Source of the DNA: CAZTPJ01 sp964614515
Lineage (GTDB): Bacteria; Planctomycetota; Phycisphaerae; Phycisphaerales; UBA1924
NCBI GenBank assembly: GCA_964614515.1
Contig: CAZTPJ010000007.1
Span: 1 to 64,000, forward strand
Length of the DNA: 64,000 nt
Direction: 5' to 3'
The notes under the pieces were generated by a model, which saw nothing but the letters and a program-made list of their open reading frames with translations, was not told the origin of the DNA and searched no databases. A program made the position numbers and the translations under genes. Below are positions 9,740 through 18,211 of this stretch, piece after piece; the first letter of the stretch is position 1; each line of letters begins with the position of its first letter.

Positions 9740-9798
9740 GATCGCCTCCTTGGTTCTCAAAGCCATCCCGAGCGGGCAGTATACCAGAAATCGCCGCC

Positions 9799-9837
9799 AA
9801 AAAGGCCGCGGGCCTCCGGTTATCCCGGAGGCCCGCG
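9799..9837 (-). terminator. rho-independent terminator of RNase P RNA
   Basis: Perfect 13-bp GC-rich stem (9807-9819 with 9825-9837) and a 5-base loop. On the minus strand the stem is followed within 3 bases by TTTTT (9799-9803). It lies directly 3' of the RNase P RNA on that strand. Confidence 0.85.
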
Positions 9838-9844
9838 TCGCGAT

Positions 9845-10361
9845 CGGATGCGGCTGGTAAGCCGAGTTCTGTGCCGACGGGCGTTTGCGCTTCTCCTTTA
9901 TGACGGGGGCTTGAAGCGCACGTTCCGTTGGCGGCAGCCATTTCTCTGGCCGTGACGTTGCCGTCGCGGTCGGGGCGTGTGCCCCAGCGGTCTACCCGCC
10001 TCCATGTCGCCCGGGTCGGGCGATCGGCCGTGCCGACGGAGGCTGTTTGACCTTGCACGCGACGGGGTTTGCCGTGCCCCGCGTGTCACCACGCGAGCGG
10101 TGCGCTCTTACCGCACCATTTCACCCTTACCTCGCCTCGCCACTGGACCGACGCGATTGGACGTTGTTCATCGAGAACCTGGTGTCCGTCGAATCGAATC
10201 AGTGGCGGGGCGGGGCGGTATCTTTTCTGTGGCACTGTCCCTCACCCGCGATCGCGCCTCACGGCCGTTCGGATGGGTGGGCGTTACCCACCGCCGTACC
10301 CTGTCGTGCTCGGACTTTCCTCAACCCGGTCGCCCGGGCTGCGGCTGCCTTGCCGCATCTG
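9845..10361 (-). ncRNA. rnpB: RNase P RNA (type A)
   Basis: Catalytic RNA that matures tRNA 5' ends. On the minus strand the conserved 5' core GAGGAAAGTCCGAGCACG is followed by CCACAGAAAAGATACCGCC, GGTAAGGGTGAAATGGTGCG, GGTAAGAGCGCACCG, GCAAACCCC, GGTAGACCGCTGGGG, AATGGCTGCCGCC and the 3' signature ACAGAACTCGGCTTA. Ends were set by the P1 helix, GATGCGGC (10352-10359) pairing with GCCGCATC (9847-9854). About 517 nt, longer than a typical 350-450 nt type A RNA; the excess seems to lie in the specificity-domain arms and the peripheral helices near the 3' end. A strong terminator follows. Confidence 0.95.
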
Positions 10362-10477
10362 TCGTGGGATTGTACGCCGTGCGGCCGTGGTGGTGCGGAC
10401 GTTGACACCAGCCCCATCGAGTCCAACGCCCAAACGGATTCGCCGAGACTCATTCTACTGCTCCGTATACTCCCCCC

Positions 10478-12181
10478 ATGCGCATCGTCCTGGTCAACTG
10501 GGCTCGGATCTGGGATGGCGCGACGCTTGGCGGCGGCGTCAACGGGTACTGTCAGGCCCTCGCCCTCGAACTTGCACGGCGAGGGCATGATGTCGTTTCG
10601 CTGTGCGGGGGGAACGCTTACACGGCCGTGGATGCGAAAGCCGGTCGCGTCGAGATTCGTCGGCACGCGGACTGGATGGGGGTTCGTGTGTTTGAAGTGG
10701 TGAACTCACCCGTGCTGGCGCCGTCGATCTGTCAGTTTGGCGATCCACTCGGCGAGGCATCTTCGCCGGAACTGGAACGTGCCATCGGCGCGTTCTTCGC
10801 ACGGATCAGGCCGAACATCGTTCACTTCAACAACATCGAAGGCTTCTCGGCCGGGTGTGTCGCGACGGCCAAGGCGTGCGGCGCGGGCGTGGTGTTCAGC
10901 CTGCACAACTATCACACGATCTGTCCGCAGGTGTATCTGATGCGCGGGCATCGCCGGCCGTGCTTTTCGTATGAAGAGGGACGTGCTTGCGAGGGGTGCA
11001 TCGAATCTGCCTCGCCGGATCAGACGCGACGCGAGCGTGTGGACTTGACGTTGCGCGGCGAGGCCCCCCCCACTTCGGCACGGCCTGAACCGCCCGCGCG
11101 GCACGCGCCACCTCGCGGGCGGTGGTCGCTGGGCACACTGCTCGATTCGTTCGCATCTCCGAACGCGCGCAGCGCGCCGACGGCCCTTGGCGCACCTACC
11201 GACGCGGACGCGGACCTCACGCGCCCCATGCCCCCCCCCGACTCGGACGATCGTGGCAAGACGCGATACCTTCTCGGGGAACGAACGCCGCGCATCTGGC
11301 CCGGGCCGGATGATCCCGAGTGGCAGCCGCTCGACAATGACCCCGTAAGCGAACCACTTTCCACGGCCGCGCCCGGACCATACGCCCAGCGCCGCGGCGC
11401 GATGCTGGCCATGCTCGCATCGTGTGATCGAGTGCTGGCGGTGTCGGAGTTTGTCCGTCGCAAGTTCGCGGCGATGGGCGTGCCGGAACGAGTGCTGCGC
11501 ACGGTTCCGATCGGCACACGCATCGGCGAGGTCGCCGAGCGGCACAAGGAACTCGTGTTCGCGCCGCCGCCGATTGACGCCGCGAATCCGCGCCCGGTGA
11601 GGCTGCTCTTCATCGGCTACAACCATTGGTACAAGGGCCTGCCGATGCTGGCGGACTCGCTGGAACTGCTCACGCCGGAGTATCTGGCGCGCATCCATCT
11701 GTTCATCTACGCCCTGGGCGGCGAATCCATCGAATGGCGATTCCGACGGCTCGAGCCGCGCCTGGCCGCGCTGACCATTCACCACGGCTACGAGTATCAC
11801 GACATTCCGTGGATGTGCGGGGGGAAGGACTTTGGGCTTGTGCCGTCGGTCTGGTGGGACAATGCGCCGCAGACGGTGTTTGAGTATCTGGGGTGCGGCC
11901 TGCCGGTCATCGGCGCGAATCTGGGTGGAATACCCGACTTTGTGCAGCACGGCGTCAACGGACTGCTCTTCCGCGGCAACGACCGATATGCGCTGGCCGG
12001 GACGCTCGCCCGCGTGATTCGCGAGCCGGAGTTGGGCGTGAAACTCCGCGAAGGCGTCCGTCCGCCGCGTTCGGTGGCCGATCACGCGTTGGAGATGGAA
12101 CAGATCTATCATGCGTGCGTACCGTCGCGGTCGGGTGAAGCCCTTTCCGGCGGCCAGACGGGGTCGCGAAGCCGGCCGTGA
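10478..12181 (+). CDS. glycosyltransferase family 4
   Basis: 567 residues. GT-B fold glycosyltransferase: the N-terminal domain starts MRIVLVNWARIWDGATLGGGVNGYC and has HFNNIEGFS and LHNYHTICPQVYLM followed by a Cys cluster (CFSYEEGRACEGC). The C-terminal domain has RLLFIGYNHWYKGLPML and the donor-site stretch VFEYLGCGLPVIGANLGGIPDFV. Probably transfers a sugar from an NDP-sugar to a polysaccharide or lipid at the cytoplasmic membrane. A proline-, arginine- and acid-rich insertion of about 120 residues (roughly 185-305) splits the N-terminal domain and looks disordered. It is followed closely by a GT2 gene, suggesting a shared glycan pathway. Confidence 0.88.
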   Translation: MRIVLVNWARIWDGATLGGGVNGYCQALALELARRGHDVVSLCGGNAYTAVDAKAGRVEIRRHADWMGVRVFEVVNSPVLAPSICQFGDPLGEASSPELERAIGAFFARIRPNIVHFNNIEGFSAGCVATAKACGAGVVFSLHNYHTICPQVYLMRGHRRPCFSYEEGRACEGCIESASPDQTRRERVDLTLRGEAPPTSARPEPPARHAPPRGRWSLGTLLDSFASPNARSAPTALGAPTDADADLTRPMPPPDSDDRGKTRYLLGERTPRIWPGPDDPEWQPLDNDPVSEPLSTAAPGPYAQRRGAMLAMLASCDRVLAVSEFVRRKFAAMGVPERVLRTVPIGTRIGEVAERHKELVFAPPPIDAANPRPVRLLFIGYNHWYKGLPMLADSLELLTPEYLARIHLFIYALGGESIEWRFRRLEPRLAALTIHHGYEYHDIPWMCGGKDFGLVPSVWWDNAPQTVFEYLGCGLPVIGANLGGIPDFVQHGVNGLLFRGNDRYALAGTLARVIREPELGVKLREGVRPPRSVADHALEMEQIYHACVPSRSGEALSGGQTGSRSRP

Positions 12182-12242
12182 TGCTCGGCCGCCCCCCAAG
12201 CCCCAACCCCCCACCAGGGCGCGCCTCGTGCCAAGTCACAGG

Positions 12243-13910
12243 ATGTTGACACAGGATGTTCGACACGCCAAGCCGGCGGTGCGCATCAATGGCGTCGCGC
12301 ACGCCGACCCCGCGCCCGCGGTCGCGTGTGCCTCCATCGCCGTGGTCATCGTCACCTGGAACCGCAAGGAGTCCGTCGCGGCGGTGCTTCGCGCCATCGC
12401 GGCCCAGACGTATCCCCGTGATCGCCTCGATGTCATCGTCGTGGACAACGCGTCGAGCGATGGCACGCTGGAACACCTTCGCGGCGAGTTTGACCCCGAA
12501 CTGGTCATCCCCAACCACGCCGCCGCAGCGCATCAGCCCGAGTTTCGCATCCCCGCGCCCAACGGGCATCACCATCGCAATCGCCTCGGCGTGCGATCCC
12601 TGACGGTGATCCGCAACGAGCACAACTTCGGGGGCTGCGGCGGGTTCAACACGGGGTTCTCGTTTGTTGACCTGGTGCTCGATGCCTCGACGCGGGCGCA
12701 GCGCCCGGACGCCGTGTGGCTGGTGGATGATGATGTCGATCTTCCGCCCGAAGCGCTGGGGCACTTGGTTGAGACGTTGGACCGCGATCCGCGCGTGGGC
12801 GTGGTGGGCTCACGCGCGGTGGACTATCACAACCGCGACACCACGATCGAGACGACGATCTATTTCGACTTCGCGCGCGGGCGGATGAGCGAGACGCCGA
12901 TCGCCAGCCACCGCCTTCGCCCGGCACACGACGCCTGGGTCGGCGCGGTGGGCGGCACGCGCGGCGCGCGGGCCTTTTCCGGCGTGCGAGAGGTTGATGT
13001 CGTCTCCGCGTGCAGTCTGTTGGCGCGATGGTCGGCCGTGCGCAAGGTCGGGTTCTGGGATTATCGATACTTCATCTACTGCGATGATGCGGACTGGTGT
13101 CTGCGTTTTTCGCGGGCGGGGTACAAGGTCGTGTGCAACCTCGACGCGGTGGTCTATCACACGCCGTGGTTCCACAAACTCACGCCCGCCCGGCTGTATT
13201 ACTCGCAGCGCAACATCGTCTGGGTGATGCAGAAGGTCTTTCCGCCGATGCGGCTGAAGTACGCCACGCTGCGATGGCTCGCGTCGATTCAGTATGACTG
13301 CCTGCTCGCATCCATGCACCGCAGGATTTTTCACGCGGAGATCATTCGCCGCACGGCCGCGGACATCGTCGCCAATCGCGGGGGCAAACTCGACAACGAA
13401 GGCCCGCCGAAGCAGCCCGTGATCGATGCGCTTCGCCGGGCCGGGGCGCTGCGGGCGGGGGCGTGCGTGGCGGTCATGTGCCGGCATCCGGATTCGCTGC
13501 GGTGGGCGGCCGAGATTCGCCGACTCGCCGGCGAACACGGCGCGAAGGATGTGCGATGGGTTGATGTCGTGCGCAACGATGTGCCCGGCGCGCATGAAGC
13601 GTCCGCGCAGGCGGGCGCAGAGCGACTCGTGTATGCCCCGCGGCTGCTGTCGCGCCTGCGGCGGCAACTGCCCCTGCTGCGGCGGCGACCCGACGCCGTG
13701 ATCGTCTTCGATCAGACCAACGACATGCCGCTGCTCGCGGGCCGGCACAACATCCACATCGACCGCAAGTGGCCCGAGGTGGCGCAGGTCGAGCGCGATG
13801 GATTCGCACCGCGCGCGGCGTTCCTCGCGCGGTGGCTCGGCACCACGATTCGATCCATCATCTACGCCGCGCGGGTGCGGCCGTATGTCTCGCCGAATCG
13901 GTATGGATGA
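12243..13910 (+). CDS. glycosyltransferase family 2
   Basis: 555 residues. The GT-A domain begins about residue 28 with IAVVIVTWNRKESV, then VDNASSDGT, NFGGCGGFNTGF, the metal-binding WLVDDDVDLPPEAL, and an acceptor-side segment (YFIYCDDADWCLRFSRAGY) typical of rhamnosyl/galactofuranosyl GT2 enzymes. The C-terminal 150 residues, with an Arg-rich LLSRLRRQLPLLRRR patch, are unassigned. ATG 12243 was chosen; the frame extends upstream to 12111 through low-complexity sequence overlapping the GT4 gene. Likely works with the preceding GT4 in cell-surface glycan assembly. Confidence 0.88.
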   Translation: MLTQDVRHAKPAVRINGVAHADPAPAVACASIAVVIVTWNRKESVAAVLRAIAAQTYPRDRLDVIVVDNASSDGTLEHLRGEFDPELVIPNHAAAAHQPEFRIPAPNGHHHRNRLGVRSLTVIRNEHNFGGCGGFNTGFSFVDLVLDASTRAQRPDAVWLVDDDVDLPPEALGHLVETLDRDPRVGVVGSRAVDYHNRDTTIETTIYFDFARGRMSETPIASHRLRPAHDAWVGAVGGTRGARAFSGVREVDVVSACSLLARWSAVRKVGFWDYRYFIYCDDADWCLRFSRAGYKVVCNLDAVVYHTPWFHKLTPARLYYSQRNIVWVMQKVFPPMRLKYATLRWLASIQYDCLLASMHRRIFHAEIIRRTAADIVANRGGKLDNEGPPKQPVIDALRRAGALRAGACVAVMCRHPDSLRWAAEIRRLAGEHGAKDVRWVDVVRNDVPGAHEASAQAGAERLVYAPRLLSRLRRQLPLLRRRPDAVIVFDQTNDMPLLAGRHNIHIDRKWPEVAQVERDGFAPRAAFLARWLGTTIRSIIYAARVRPYVSPNRYG

Positions 13911-13928
13911 ATTTTGGTGCGACGGAAC

Positions 13929-13955
13929 ACTGAAGTCGCCTATCGCGACTTCAGT
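13929..13955. repeat. palindrome (ACTGAAGTCGC / GCGACTTCAGT)
   Basis: Perfect 11-bp stem with a 5-base loop just after the GT2 stop. The right arm continues TGGCACGA, the same tail that follows a related inverted repeat at 50818-50830. No U-tract follows. It may act as a weak terminator or be a copy of a dispersed palindromic element. Confidence 0.6.
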
Positions 13956-14001
13956 GGCACGAACCGTTGAAAAATCGCCGCAGAGGAACCGCCCCGGGTG
14001 G

Positions 14002-14022
14002 ACCGCTCGCTCCGCGAGCGGT
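14002..14022. repeat. 9-bp stem / 3-base loop palindrome (TCC loop), copy 1
   Basis: ACCGCTCGC, loop TCC, GCGAGCGGT. Related stem-loops with a TCC, GGA or TCT loop occur at 22943-22967, 23061-23081 and 37584-37602. The rest of the 13911-14152 gap is GC-rich and holds a further GCCGC/GCGGC-rich imperfect palindrome near 14090-14140. Confidence 0.6.
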
Positions 14023-14152
14023 GGCAGCGCTTGTGTTGAAGTTGTGAAGAACCTGCTACTCAGTGGCGAGCAACCCGGAAGCCGCCTCGGGGCGGCGGGG
14101 TACCCGGAACCCGCCGCGGAGCGGCGGGCCACCCGGCGACAGGACACTCCGA

Positions 14153-15220
14153 TCACCCCTGCCCATCGCGGATCGCCTGCACGATGCGCTCGGCCGTGCG
14201 GACGTTGGCAAAGCCGGCCTCGGCGTCGATCTCCGGGCGCTGGCCCGTGCGGACGGCCGAGAGGAACGCTTCGATCTCCGCGACGATCGGCTCGGCATCA
14301 TCAACCACGAGATTCTCGACGTTGACCAGTTCGTTCCATTTGAGGTCGGTCAGGTCGCGCGCTTGCCGCAACTGTTCGGCGACTTCCTGGAGTTGAATCT
14401 CGTTGGCCACGCGGCGGATGATCGTGCCGGTCTTGCTGGCGTAGTCGATCTTGATGTAGGCGTTCTCGCCGGTGATGCGGGTGACGCGCTCGGTCTTAAG
14501 GGCGAGGCGGCTGGATGTGATGTTCGCCACGCAGCGCCCCTGCGGACAATCAAACTCCAGCCACGCATTGCACAAGTCCTCGTGCTGCGTCAGCACGGCC
14601 ACGCCGGCCGCGCGAATCCGGTCCGGCTCCCTCCCGCCCATGAGCATGAGCACGACATCGAGATCGTGGATCATCATGTCCATCACCACGCCGATGTCCA
14701 CAGAGCGAAACGTCATGGGGCTCACGCGCACGACCTGCACAAAGCGCGGCACGATCGCCTCGCCGTTGCGCGTGGCGCTCTTCATCGCCCGCATGATCGG
14801 GTTGAAGCGTTCGATGTGCCCGACCATCAGGCATGCGCCCGTGCGCTCGGCGATGTCCTTGATCGCGCGGGCGGCTTCGGTCGTCTCGGCCAGGGGCTTT
14901 TCGATCAGACACGCCACGCCAGCCTCGAGCAGCGGGCGGGCGCTGGCATAGTGATGCGTGGTGGGCACGGCCACGCTCACCGCATCCACGCCCGCCTCGA
15001 TGAGTTCCTCAACGGTGCGAAAGGCGCGACACCCGCGCTGGGCGGCGACATCGGCCGCGCGGTCCTGATCCTGATCCACCACGCCGACGAGTTCGCACCC
15101 TTTCATCGTGGCATAGACGCGGGCGTGATGTCGGCCCATGCGGCCGACGCCGACCGCGCCGCAGCGTACTGGTCGGCCCTCAAACCGATCCCCCGCACCA
15201 TGATCGCGCGATGAGGCCAT
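14153..15220 (-). CDS. Gfo/Idh/MocA family oxidoreductase
   Basis: 355 residues. N-terminal Rossmann fold GAVGVGRMGRHHARVY (GxGxxG), then VPTTHHY and the family signature EKPLAET about residue 110. The C-terminal alpha/beta domain holds MIHDLDVVLMLMG, whose HDLD is the usual catalytic-region motif. Such enzymes oxidise or reduce sugars, inositols or sugar-nucleotides with NAD(P). A GTG at 15256 would give a longer form overlapping the thioredoxin stop (GTGA); ATG 15220 is preferred but not certain. It follows trxA on the same strand and is probably cotranscribed. Confidence 0.88.
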   Translation of the reverse strand: MASSRDHGAGDRFEGRPVRCGAVGVGRMGRHHARVYATMKGCELVGVVDQDQDRAADVAAQRGCRAFRTVEELIEAGVDAVSVAVPTTHHYASARPLLEAGVACLIEKPLAETTEAARAIKDIAERTGACLMVGHIERFNPIMRAMKSATRNGEAIVPRFVQVVRVSPMTFRSVDIGVVMDMMIHDLDVVLMLMGGREPDRIRAAGVAVLTQHEDLCNAWLEFDCPQGRCVANITSSRLALKTERVTRITGENAYIKIDYASKTGTIIRRVANEIQLQEVAEQLRQARDLTDLKWNELVNVENLVVDDAEPIVAEIEAFLSAVRTGQRPEIDAEAGFANVRTAERIVQAIRDGQG

Positions 15221-15255
15221 CAGCGGTCGCCCTCTCTTTCTCGAAGGCGCGGTCA

Positions 15256-15588
15256 CCCCGCGATCGCATCGTTCATCGCCTCGGACAACTGATCCTTGCT
15301 GGTCATGCCGATGAACTTCTTGACCGGCTGGCCCTGCTTGAACAGGATCACCGTTGGGATGGCGGAGATGCCGTACTTGACGGCGACTTCCTTGTTCTCA
15401 TCCGTGTCAACCTTGCCGACCTTGACCTTGCCGGCGAAGGCTCCGGCGACTTCATCGATCGTCGGGGCGAGCCACTGGCACGGCCGGCACCACTCGGCCC
15501 AGAAGTCGACGAGTACGGGAACCTGCGAATCGAGGACTTCCTGCTGGAAGTTGTCATCGGTGAACGTCTTGACGTGTTGGCTGGCCAT
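15256..15588 (-). CDS. trxA: thioredoxin
   Basis: 111 residues including a normal-length thioredoxin fold. The active site is WAEWCRPCQWLAP, so the usual WCGPC is WCRPC with Arg at the variable position. PTVILFKQGQPVKKFIG supplies the cis-Pro (Ile-Pro-Thr). The family reduces protein disulfides in the cytoplasm using thioredoxin reductase. Start at 15588 has AGGAG 7 bases upstream; the frame is open far upstream in non-conserved sequence. The stop (15253-15255) is immediately followed by the oxidoreductase frame. Confidence 0.95.
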
Positions 15589-15962
15589 GGCGACTCCTGC
15601 GGCCGGGGGTTGTTCCGGCGTTGATGAACAATGGTATGGCCGTCGCGGGAGATCGGTCGCAGGCCCGCGACTCGAAGGGTGAGGCCTCGCCGATGAGGCG
15701 GGCGTGATGGGGATGCGGGCCAGCGAGCGGCCCGGCCACGGTCCCTTCGTGAGCCTGCGCGGTATGCTACGGGCTGGGAATCCCTGCATGGCCATCGAGA
15801 GCGGTGGCCATGACGCCCGCCGCAGAATCACCAAAGACGACATCGACCGCGCCCTTGACCCGTGGTCCATGACCCAGCCCGGCGGCGAGGGCAGCGCGGT
15901 GGGTTGAGTCGACTATCATGACCCCTTGCCCTTTTCCATTGTGGGCGAGACTTGGAGCGGTC
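15589..15962. other. intergenic region upstream of trxA
   Basis: About 370 bases between divergent genes. GC-rich, with no conserved motif, RNA fold or gene recognised. It must carry the trxA promoter and that of the accessory gene at 15963. It marks the boundary between core genes and a lower-GC accessory stretch. Confidence 0.4.
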
Positions 15963-16463
15963 ATGAGCTGGTGGGAGAATCTATTTCCGGCCCTCGCTGG
16001 CACGGTCATAGGTGGCGGCATCGTCATTGTTGGAGATGTACTGCGCGACAAGCGTGAGCGGAAAGGGAGGCGTGGAGACGCTGTCCTCGATCTTTACGCC
16101 GATCTCTTCGTGTCTCTCCATGCGGCGCTCCGATACAATGAGACCTTCTACCGAGGCGTTAAGGGAAAGATACTGCAAAACGACGACTACAAGGAATCGC
16201 CGAAACACGCCAGCTACAGAGAAGAAGCGGAACGAAAGTTTCGCGAGGCATTGTGGAGGGCTTTACTCCTGGAGAAGAACGCCGAAGTCCAACTCGTTCT
16301 GAAGGAACTGCTCGGGGCCTTCGATGAGGACTTCGACGATCGTGATGAATTTCAGATCTTCGCCGTGGAATATGACACGCAGGCTAACTCGCTTCGAAAT
16401 AAGTCACAGTTATTGGTAAAAGCCATCCAAAGGGCACACTCCACGCTATTTGACATGGAATGA
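15963..16463 (+). CDS. hypothetical protein with N-terminal membrane segment
   Basis: 166 residues, family not recognised. MSWWENLFPALAGTVIGGGIVIVGDVL is one membrane helix, followed by basic RDKRERKGRRG and a long charged helical region (residues 30-166) rich in Glu, Lys and Arg. The start at 15963 places the helix at the N-terminus. Codon use is less GC-biased than in neighbours, suggesting recent acquisition. It is followed by a convergent gene of similar composition. The topology resembles small anchored helical proteins seen in accessory regions, but no function is claimed. Confidence 0.6.
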   Translation: MSWWENLFPALAGTVIGGGIVIVGDVLRDKRERKGRRGDAVLDLYADLFVSLHAALRYNETFYRGVKGKILQNDDYKESPKHASYREEAERKFREALWRALLLEKNAEVQLVLKELLGAFDEDFDDRDEFQIFAVEYDTQANSLRNKSQLLVKAIQRAHSTLFDME

Positions 16464-16582
16464 CCTCCCGCCACATGACATTGCCAGAACCGAGTGTGGC
16501 CTTCCACCCATGCGCTATCCCCGAAACTCCTGCACAGCCAACCATATCACACGTCGGCTTGACTTGCTCCCCGAGGCACAAG

Positions 16583-17239
16583 CTAATCAAGCCACTCCTG
16601 CGGCAGATCAAGGATGGGACACTCGTCCAAGTTGAAGCCCCCCAAGAGCGGGTTGTCCCAACAATCGGACGCATGTTTGACCACAGCGCTAAAAGAGTCA
16701 CGCCGTACTTTCTCTGGAGCATCCAGGAATAGGTGTGCCGCCAGTAGCGACGCGTTGCAAGCGCGGACCTCAAGATCTCGTAGATGGATGAGACCCGGCG
16801 GTAGGTCGCCACGAACATACTGCTGATGCGCTCTACGTACGGCCGCGCCGTTTACAGCGGTCATCGGCCGTAGGATCGGCTCCACGGTCGGTGCGCCGTA
16901 TCGCAGGTGCTTGACCAGCCCGCGGAGTTCGAAGTCAACGAGCGGAAACAGCAGCGATATCTTTTCCTCATCTGCACGTATGATGCGCTGGTACAGCCAC
17001 CAGGCTCCGTCGAAATGGTGGCGACATTGCTTGACCATACCACGGAATTGCTTTCGGCCCTCAGGCCAAGCCCCCAACAGCACTGCCATGGTCGAGCTCG
17101 TTGACGCCAGCACGAAGCCAGCAAGACGACGCGGGTGCTGGTTGTTTCGCAGTCCGGCTAGATCCGTTACGTTCTTTGAGAGATTGGTTAGGGCAGGAAC
17201 CAATTGCTCAGCGGTTGGAGTGTTCCTGAACAGGCCCAT
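16583..17239 (-). CDS. hypothetical protein in lower-GC accessory region
   Basis: 218 residues, not recognised. Starts MGLFRNTPTAEQLVPALTNLSKN and is mostly helical, with LLFPLVDFELRGLVKHLRYG and Trp-rich ends (GAWWLYQRI, LPQEWLD). No signal peptide or membrane helix. The start at 17239 has a perfect AGGAGG 7 bases upstream; the frame is open further 5' only in GC-rich non-coding-like sequence. Base composition and codon use differ from flanking housekeeping genes, pointing to horizontal acquisition together with the gene at 15963. Confidence 0.6.
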   Translation of the reverse strand: MGLFRNTPTAEQLVPALTNLSKNVTDLAGLRNNQHPRRLAGFVLASTSSTMAVLLGAWPEGRKQFRGMVKQCRHHFDGAWWLYQRIIRADEEKISLLFPLVDFELRGLVKHLRYGAPTVEPILRPMTAVNGAAVRRAHQQYVRGDLPPGLIHLRDLEVRACNASLLAAHLFLDAPEKVRRDSFSAVVKHASDCWDNPLLGGFNLDECPILDLPQEWLD

Positions 17240-17520
17240 GGCGTCCTCCTGAATGCTCGTTCCAACGTGACGTTCCAACAAGTGCATTCTACAGCGGTTA
17301 TGCGGTGCGGGGGGGAGAGTCGGAGCATGGCCGGGTGCCGAGCGGCAAGGCCGTGCTCCATGACTTCGGCGCGGCGGTACGGAGCGCAGCCTGACTGCGG
17401 ACGCCCCACGCCCGATTATGCCGAAGCGGCATAGTCGGGGCACGGTGGGCGGTGGTCGCGCGGGGGGGTGCGGGAGGGCTGGTGGCCGTGCCCCGACAAT
17501 CGCCTCGATTGTCGGGCGGC

Positions 17521-17796
17521 TCATATCGCGGGGTGTTCATCAGGTAACGTGTAGATGATGATCGCGCCGATCACCGAAAAGATGGCGGTGGCCCCCCACC
17601 ATGCTCTGTGTCCCTTCGCCACGGCACAGTTCGCCAGACCGGCGAACAGCAGAATCGTGCCCGCGGCCCAGATGGACACGTTGAGCTGACTCTCGTCGGG
17701 ACTCACCGCGTTCATCGTCCCACCGATCAGTTGCAGCGCAATTCCCGGGACGCTGAGAATCAGGCCTGTTCGATGGCGCTGTCTATCCACGGTCAT
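17521..17796 (-). CDS. small hypothetical membrane protein
   Basis: 91 residues. Three hydrophobic segments: LILSVPGIALQLIGGTM, ISIWAAG-like IWAAGTILLFAGLANCAVA and GATAIFSVIGAIIIYTLP. No recognised family. Start 17796 was chosen as the ATG directly before the first membrane helix. Its 5' side faces the 21-bp period array, so array and promoter region coincide. Confidence 0.55.
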   Translation of the reverse strand: MTVDRQRHRTGLILSVPGIALQLIGGTMNAVSPDESQLNVSIWAAGTILLFAGLANCAVAKGHRAWWGATAIFSVIGAIIIYTLPDEHPAI

Positions 17797-17840
17797 GCCC
17801 CTTGTGGTGCGCGTCAGCGCTGGGAGTGTATTCAACGGAA

Positions 17841-18155
17841 GCGTTCCTGCGCCATCGCGAAGCGTTCAAACCCCGCTCTGCGGCGTTCCACGCTCGTCCG
17901 TGAGCGCTCCAAAGTCATTTTGGAGCGCTCACGCTCCATTCTGGAGTGCTCCGGGACCGCGTTCGAGTGCTTGCGGCGGGGTGTGGAGGGTTTGCGGGGG
18001 GTCTTGCGGGCCTCGTGGGCGGGGCCTGGGGCGTCCAGCGCCATCTCGCAGCGCAGTGGCCGCGCTGGGGAGGCGTGTGTGAGGCGGTTTCGGCACTCTG
18101 CGAAGCCGAAACGGTCCTCGGCGAGGCCGAATTTGCGTCGCGGGGGCTTCGCGTG
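17841..18155. repeat. degenerate tandem array with exact 21-bp period (about 15 units)
   Basis: Starting at 17841, each step of exactly 21 bases begins with a GYGYTC-like box: gcgttc (17841, 17862, 17883), gcgctc (17904, 17925), gtgctc (17946), gtgctt (17967), and weaker forms at 17988, 18009, 18030, 18051, 18072, 18093, 18114 and 18135. Units often end in GA, so the junction forms the self-complementary GAGCGCTC. The array fills most of the divergent gap between 17796 and 18212. The period equals two helical turns of DNA and also seven codons: one forward frame is open and reads as RSxxxLE heptads. Confidence 0.8.
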
Positions 18156-18211
18156 GGGGTTGGGGGGTCAAAACGGGGGTTGGCAACCCCGCGCGGGCCG
18201 ACATGTGGGGC

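Noticed and set aside
13911..14152. Small non-coding RNA between GT2 and oxidoreductase genes
   Set aside because: The hairpins match dispersed palindromes elsewhere in the window, so they are better explained as repeats.
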